50,581 nucleotides of DNA, from contig WYBR01000113.1 in NCBI GenBank assembly GCA_011525805.1, positions 1 to 50,581 of the forward strand, in the 5' to 3' direction. The position numbers were made by a program, and so were the translations under genes. Source of the DNA: Vicinamibacteraceae bacterium (lineage in GTDB: Bacteria > Planctomycetota > Phycisphaerae > Phycisphaerales > UBA5793). The notes beneath the pieces were generated by a model. The model searched no databases and had not been told where the DNA came from. It saw nothing but the letters and a program-made list of their open reading frames with translations. Shown here piece after piece: positions 50,566-50,581 of this stretch (positions are counted from its first letter, which is position 1; each line of letters opens with the position of its first letter).

Positions 50566-50581
50566 TGCAGGTGAGAACGAG

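Overview
The window is about 50.6 kb of high-GC DNA (roughly two-thirds G+C or more in most coding stretches) with bacterial gene structure: Shine-Dalgarno sites, 4-base overlapping genes, and hairpin-plus-T terminators. No rRNA or tRNA gene was recognised. The gene content points to a planctomycete, most likely of the Phycisphaerae. The evidence is paired pseudopilins with an H-X9-DG C-terminal motif, a PEP-CTERM-like sorting tail of the Pro-Ala-Pro type, a Tricorn-type protease, secreted proteins with shared tail domains ending in an S/T-N-V motif, and dispersed intergenic palindromes. The lineage is inferred from protein style, not from a marker gene.

Layout. 1-60 is the tail of a secreted protein. 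171-3544 holds a sugar ABC transporter (two permeases, a palindromic element, a solute-binding protein; no ATPase). 3700-7428 (minus) holds a GH2-like glycosidase coupled to a lower-GC membrane protein. 7726-13600 holds four secreted proteins carrying two kinds of shared C-terminal module. 14526-17297 is a 923-residue coiled-coil lipoprotein. 17434-21617 (minus) is a lower-GC operon of a vWA protein, a PP2C phosphatase, a protein kinase fused to a WD40 propeller, and a DUF4236 protein. This is a TerY-P-like phosphorylation triad and the best candidate for an undescribed system here. 21885-25513 holds an acyltransferase, two pseudopilins and an EVE-domain protein. 25553-29360 (minus) holds L-lactate dehydrogenase and PEP carboxylase. 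29431-32964 (minus) is a Tricorn-like protease, divergent from panB, an HtrA-like protease, glycerate kinase, an unusual lipoprotein and methionine aminopeptidase.

39711-39935 is a short selenoprotein of the SelW/Rdx family. It carries an in-frame TGA at the CxxU position and a SECIS-like hairpin just downstream, so a conventional gene caller would miss it. After it come a subtilase with the shared tail module (minus), an Eis-like acetyltransferase (minus), a signal peptidase I with a large insertion, a class I amidotransferase, a PEP-CTERM-like protein, an ECF sigma / membrane anti-sigma pair, and a membrane-anchored protein of unknown function (minus). The right edge runs into another dispersed palindromic repeat.

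How the genes work together. The core is ordinary heterotrophic metabolism: sugar uptake and glycoside cleavage, lactate/pyruvate/PEP interconversion, glycerate use and pantothenate synthesis. Around it sits a heavy investment in exported proteins and their handling: signal peptidase, methionine aminopeptidase, Tricorn and HtrA proteases, pseudopilins and sorting tails. The kinase/phosphatase/vWA operon stands out by composition and is probably horizontally acquired.
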